Of a DNA stretch of 64,000 bases, positions 59,540 through 64,000 are shown piece by piece. This DNA comes from Mytilisepta virgata (lineage: Eukaryota > Mollusca > Bivalvia > Mytilida > Mytilidae). Position 1 is the first letter of the stretch; each line of letters starts with the position of its first letter. The stretch is from contig CM051514.1 in NCBI GenBank assembly GCA_028015205.1, positions 39,944,150-40,008,149 on the forward strand, in the 5' to 3' direction. The notes under the pieces are model-generated. The model was not told the origin of the DNA and ran no database searches. It worked only from the letters and a program-made list of their open reading frames with translations. A program made the translations under genes and the position numbers.

Positions 59540-59960
59540 GTTCCAGAAGAAGGACAAATATATCTAAGGAGCAATCAAAAAAACGTAATCCATTGGACAG
59601 ACAAACCCGAGAAGACAAATGAACAACCACAAGCACAACAAGTAAACACAGAAAACTAAAAACAATGAACAACACGAACTCCTATAAAAACCAGGGGTGA
59701 ACCAAGGTGCTCCGGAAGGTTAAGCAGTTCCTGCTCCGTATACGGCACCCGTCGTAAAGTTCAACAAAGTCAATCCGGGGGAAGTCACAAATCGGTGGAG
59801 GCACATGAAAGGTTACGACAGTGGGAACAGGTCCAACATCATCTTAGATATCGGAATACTGTAATGGTCAATCAATTCGTGATGACGACCGTAAAATTTT
59901 ATAAGTGATGACATCAACTTATCCCTGATAAAACTCTGGTTAAGAAGCTTTTGTGACAGC
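59540..59960. repeat. Diverged dispersed repeat outside the triplication
   Basis: Homologous to 15500-16020, 25820-26410 and 40480-41080, and keeps both the GTATACGGCACCCGTC part and the GTTACGACAGTGGGAACAGG part that the triplicated copies have each partly lost. It shows the ancestral order of the repeat. Confidence 0.7.
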
Positions 59961-60790
59961 AGTAATCCTCTTTGTCGAATGTCAGGGTAACTCACGCATG
60001 CCCTTGAAAATCGGATATGAAGTTTGCCAATTATGACGTAGGTCATTGCGTTGTATGCAACATCAAAGACATTCGAGAGAATCACGTGGTCATTTATGGT
60101 TCGAATACTTTAAATGTGTAGTTTTCATAAGTTTTAATTCCTTGATTTATTTCTAAACATGAAACAAGATTTAAAAGATCTATCTTTCCATCTGTCTGTC
60201 TTTTTTTAAGTTAAATTTGGCAATTTTCTGAGTTATATGCTTGATATCCTACTACATTTTTTGTTTGGCAATTTTGACATTCATTTGCATGGTTTTCAAA
60301 GTGATACCTCTTACTCTTGTGTCTTAATCACCTGCTTTGGCAAAATATTGTTCTCAAGTTTGCTTCATACTTTAAATTTTGTACGGCTTATCTCAAAATT
60401 ATTGAAAACTCTATGTGACTTTCTGTCAGTCTTTGTTGAGGTCTTTACTTCAAAAAATATTTGAGGTTACCATCATGAGTGGCTTGAAAAGATTCAAAAT
60501 TTAATAACTAATTAATGCAATTATAAATTTTCAATTATATTTCACATCATACTGGTATTGACATCTCATCAAACCTGATATTTCATCCGCTCTTGTCTCA
60601 CTTGCAGTTTGAAAGGTTTTATTAACAGACCAGGATGTTCTTACCAATTCAGTGTTTTTCATGGGTGTCCACATTTCTAAGTGCTTCAGTTTTGTTTATA
60701 GTTATCTTTATTTTTTTGCTTTTTATTTTATTATTTTAGTTAATACAGTTTAGTTGTGTCGGCAATCTTTCTTGATAGTCCAGGTCGGCG
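59961..60790. other. Unassigned AT-rich sequence
   Basis: No domain recognised in the open frames here, including 60237-60464. Confidence 0.4.
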
Positions 60791-60794
60791 GATA

Positions 60795-61062
60795 TAATTC
60801 TGAAAAAGGACTACCTAAGGACCATTGCTACCAAGTTTGATTCTATTTTGCCATGTTGTTTCATAGATTCTTTTAAATTCGTCCCCCTTTTTCTATTTTT
60901 AGTAATATTTGCCGTGCCGGACACAAATTAGGAAGAGGCCACCCTAATTTTTTTCTCAATTGACTCGGGTTTCAGAGGAGAAGATCTCTAAAGAAAATTT
61001 ACTCCAGCCGACGACTACGAACGACGGACGCTAAGTGAAGGCAATAGCTCACGTGGCCCTAT
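60795..61062 (-). repeat. Single antisense unit of the ~165 bp repeat family plus end module
   Basis: The reverse complement carries GAATCAAACTTGGTAGCAAT as in the arrays at 14.0, 24.3 and 39.0 kb, then TTCTCCTCTGAAA, a CGTCGTTCG run and GAGCTATTG. The last part matches 585-660 near the window start. Confidence 0.65.
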
Positions 61063-61403
61063 GGTAACCAGATTCTTCATATAATATGTACATTAGAGAA
61101 CGCCTACTGACCATTAAGGATCAATTGTGAAAGTTCTTACAACACTAAAACAAACTTAAATTCTGTAAACTGAAAAATGATATCGTTTTAGTTTATTAGG
61201 GCTTATTTTGCGTCTGTTTCTAATCCGCATAATGAAAGGGTTATGAAAGAGGGAAAATGGTAGAACACTCCTGACACAAAATATATGCACCATAAAAACG
61301 TGAAAGAAAAAGAACATGGCTTTTACCGCTGTTCGTCATCGTACTCGCGTTTTAGGGTATCAGTAAGGCCTTCAATGCCGTTATGTCACAAAATAAGTAT
61401 TAT

Positions 61404-61497
61404 ATATACCACGGTATTTACGAGTTAACATATTTAAACGACGAATCCGCAGGATGAGTTCGTTTAAATATGTTAATGAGTAAGGCGTGGTGTATAT
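61404..61497. repeat. Hairpin with ~39 bp imperfect arms
   Basis: Arms 61404-61442 and 61459-61497 share a 17 bp perfect core (TTAACATATTTAAACGA) with looser pairing outside (ATACCACG / CGTGGTGTAT). The loop contains ATCCGCAGGATG. Architecture resembles the hairpin at 58309. Confidence 0.75.
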
Positions 61498-61499
61498 GT

Positions 61500-63960
61500 T
61501 TGTAACATCATTCAAAAGTGGCCTGGTGATTTTTTATCCAATAAAAAACCAGTGGAAGTGTCGTTCTAGCCCGCTGCTTAGCACGCGCACGAGAAAATCG
61601 ATCCAGGCAATTTTTTAAATCATGGTTTAGCATAAAAAAAAAATATCAGATTAAACCATAGTCCAAGCTCCGCCTATCTACATGAAGTTGCAAGAACAAA
61701 GTATGTCATGATTCTTTTTAATGAAATAACATATCAATCTTTATATTAAACCATGGTTTTTCAGAAACCGAACTATTAAGCAGATTATCACGTAAAAACT
61801 GCAAAGGAAAAATGCCGTATTATGTTACAACACTGTATAAACTGCGACACGAGTGATATTTTAATGTTTAGCCGTGGTGACATTCTTTCATCCTATTGTC
61901 CTGAAGAAATGAAAAAAAATTAATATTTTTAGAGTGTTATTACATACTCAAATTATGATATTCCCACCCAAAAAGTTTTACTATTTTCGGTAGTTAAGAT
62001 AAATTCAGTTCCTGAAGCTCGTATAATGATATACATATATTAAATAAAAATCAAAAATATATATATATTTCATATAGATCTTTACAATAGCGGATTCTGG
62101 TTCAATTCAGTGTCACACAATGATTCAATGGCTGTTTACAGTTGTAATTTGAGCAAATTCACTATTTATAATTACTTGACATTCTTTAGATTTGGCAGCT
62201 CATTAAGGCATATGTTTTTAATGTAGGTCGTTATTGGTAGATTTAAAAAAAAAAACGTCCAAAAAATCTCCTTTTTTATAGAGTGCGATCTGACTGAATT
62301 TCTGGGAAGATCAAGAAATTTAATGGATAGCTAATGAGTATCCCCTCTATGAAAAACTTTATAAGTTGTGATAGTGCATTCCAAAATGATTTTGATCGAG
62401 AGCATGTACATATCTAGAATAGGAAGAGTGATGATGCGAAAATTATCATCATCCCCGTCATCAATAATTTAGTGCATATTTTGTCAGATAGATAATAATA
62501 TTATTGTAAATATTAAAAATGGACTGCATTTGCTATTATCGTTTGTACTTTCTTTTTCGTAAGCACAGATTAAGAACTCTAGGTAATCACCAACAAGTTA
62601 CTCCTTAAGAAATCTGCATAATTATTTTCGAAACCTTATCGAAACAGTAATCAGCAACTACCTTGGAATCACAATGATTTGCCATTGTAAAGTATTGCCT
62701 ACGAAAAAATAAATGATTGGAGGTCTCAATCATGAGGTCGCAAGTCCAACAAGTTACTTATTTTACTTGCTGAAAGAGCTATAAAATTGTTACAACAAAT
62801 AAAATTGACACATTTTGGAAAAAAGATTCAAAAGTATGTTATTTAATTTAATTACACGATTATAACTGTGTGACTTTTAAAAAAATCCGTTTTGATTTGA
62901 TTTCCGAAAAGAAAAAAAAAATATTCCAATAAATAAAATATAGAGAACTTGAATAAATTTACTATAAACATAAGGCAATACATATCCAACCGAAATCAAT
63001 TAAAGTTCTATAATTACCAGTATTTGACTTGTCGCTTATTAAAAAAATATATTTTTCATATCGCACTTTGTACGGAGTGTTAACCTTTTGCATAAATACA
63101 ATGCGTATGGAAAGCATATATTTATATACATGTATTAACTCAATCATGTTTCCCTTTTTTGATTTTAATAATTTAATAAAGAGGTGTGTTTAAAGGGGGA
63201 TCACAAAGAATGCAGAGATGAAATATAATTTCAAATGTCAGATAAGTTACATTTTAATTTATTTTAGATTAATAATTTATCTTTTTGGTATTTATATATT
63301 AAACATTTGACACATTATATGATTAATTCTATTTACTTGTATATATATTTACTTTGTTATGACAAGGTAGAAGCTGATTAAGTTTAATTTCCCTTACAAT
63401 TAAAAATTTCACAACATTTCTCAATGACCAAGGCAGATTTCTTCGTGAAACGTTTCTCACATTTGCATTATAATATGTTGGAAACTTTGGCAATAAAGCG
63501 AGCCTTTTTAAAAAATAAAAAATCATTATCAGAATATTACTCCATATCGGATTTGTCACTTAATTGGTAAATAAATGTAAATACAAAAAAACATGGTTTA
63601 AAATAGATAATGTTAAATGGTAATGCATAACAATTAAACCGGTAAGCCAAGTTCATCAATGAATAGGTAAGTAGGGACAGATGTAAGTGACTCTCGTTTA
63701 TATTTTTTAATGATTACGCCAAATTTGTCAATTATTTCATTGCTTATATATGATAAATCTTTTATAGTACAGCTTTTTCCTAAACTTTTCATTCAAAATT
63801 CAACTTTTTATGACATACCAAATTGATCTTTTGTTCATTGGATTTTGTCGCTCCATTTTTTTGGAATGTAAATTTTAAGAATTTTTTTTTTTTTGCAGCT
63901 TCAAATTTGAAAAAATGCTGAAAATTTGCCCCAAATTTTTCATTTTTCAATTAATTAAAA
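61500..63960. other. Unassigned AT-rich sequence
   Basis: No gene or known repeat recognised. The antisense frames at 62962-63147 and 63329-63559 have no recognisable domain. Confidence 0.4.
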
Positions 63961-63968
63961 AAAAATGT

Positions 63969-64000
63969 ACGCCCGCTCATAAAATTTTGTAAAAATTGGT
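63969..64000 (+). mobile_element. Possible start of a third pearl-type element, cut by the window edge
   Basis: TACGCCCGCTCATAAAATTT after an A/T-rich run resembles the left end of the element at 54403 (TACGCCCATCAAAATTTT). Only ~30 bp are visible. Confidence 0.3.

Noticed and set aside
1..64000. tRNA genes
   Set aside because: No cloverleaf with an acceptable B box (GGTTCGANNCC) found by reading; the GAGTTCGAACCG at 5990 has no matching arms.

Overview
This is a eukaryotic, AT-rich and very repeat-rich window. The repeat families (pearl-type elements with ~160-170 bp core repeats, Penelope-like repeats with hammerhead-like motifs, 'NNAAGATGG' tandem repeats, long G and C homopolymers) are those I associate with bivalve mollusc genomes, most likely a mytilid mussel. 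The taxon is an inference from repeat types. No rRNA, tRNA or CRISPR locus was found.

Layout. 1-4.7 kb: fragments of dispersed repeats and a degraded non-LTR (LINE) reverse transcriptase cut in two by a ~2.25 kb pearl-type (Helentron-like, non-autonomous) insertion. 6.1-6.3 kb: a possible orphan first exon with a signal peptide. 6.85-10.7 kb: a decayed Ty3/gypsy-type LTR retrotransposon (gag, zinc knuckles, protease, RT, RNase H, integrase). 11.65-43.42 kb: a tandem triplication of a ~10.3 kb unit. Copy A is 11.65-21.94, copy B is 21.94-36.62 and copy C is 36.62-43.42 (partial). Each unit carries a minisatellite block, a ~165 bp degenerate tandem array and a dispersed repeat; A and B also carry a hammerhead-containing repeat, a PIF/Harbinger-like MITE, a second LINE fragment and an LTR-like sequence. 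Copy B alone holds a 4,339 bp transposon with 35 bp perfect terminal inverted repeats. Copy A preserves the empty target site. The transposon contains two satellites (21 bp and 121 bp) and a CR1/jockey-like LINE fragment that is itself split by another MITE.

43.4-53.2 kb: the one convincing host gene, on the + strand. It has nine coding exons and encodes a short N-terminal tail, one transmembrane helix and a cysteine-rich ectodomain with an EGF-type signature. Most introns are phase 1. Its introns hold a 752 bp foldback element, a 38 bp tandem array and an antisense hammerhead repeat. One exon appears to have a one-base frameshift in an A run. The triplicated upstream unit ends exactly at this gene's start codon, so A and B look like copies of the gene's 5' flank without the gene.

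53.2-64 kb: an antisense LINE fragment, a second pearl-type element, a second hammerhead-like motif, two long hairpins, dispersed repeat fragments and otherwise unassigned AT-rich sequence.
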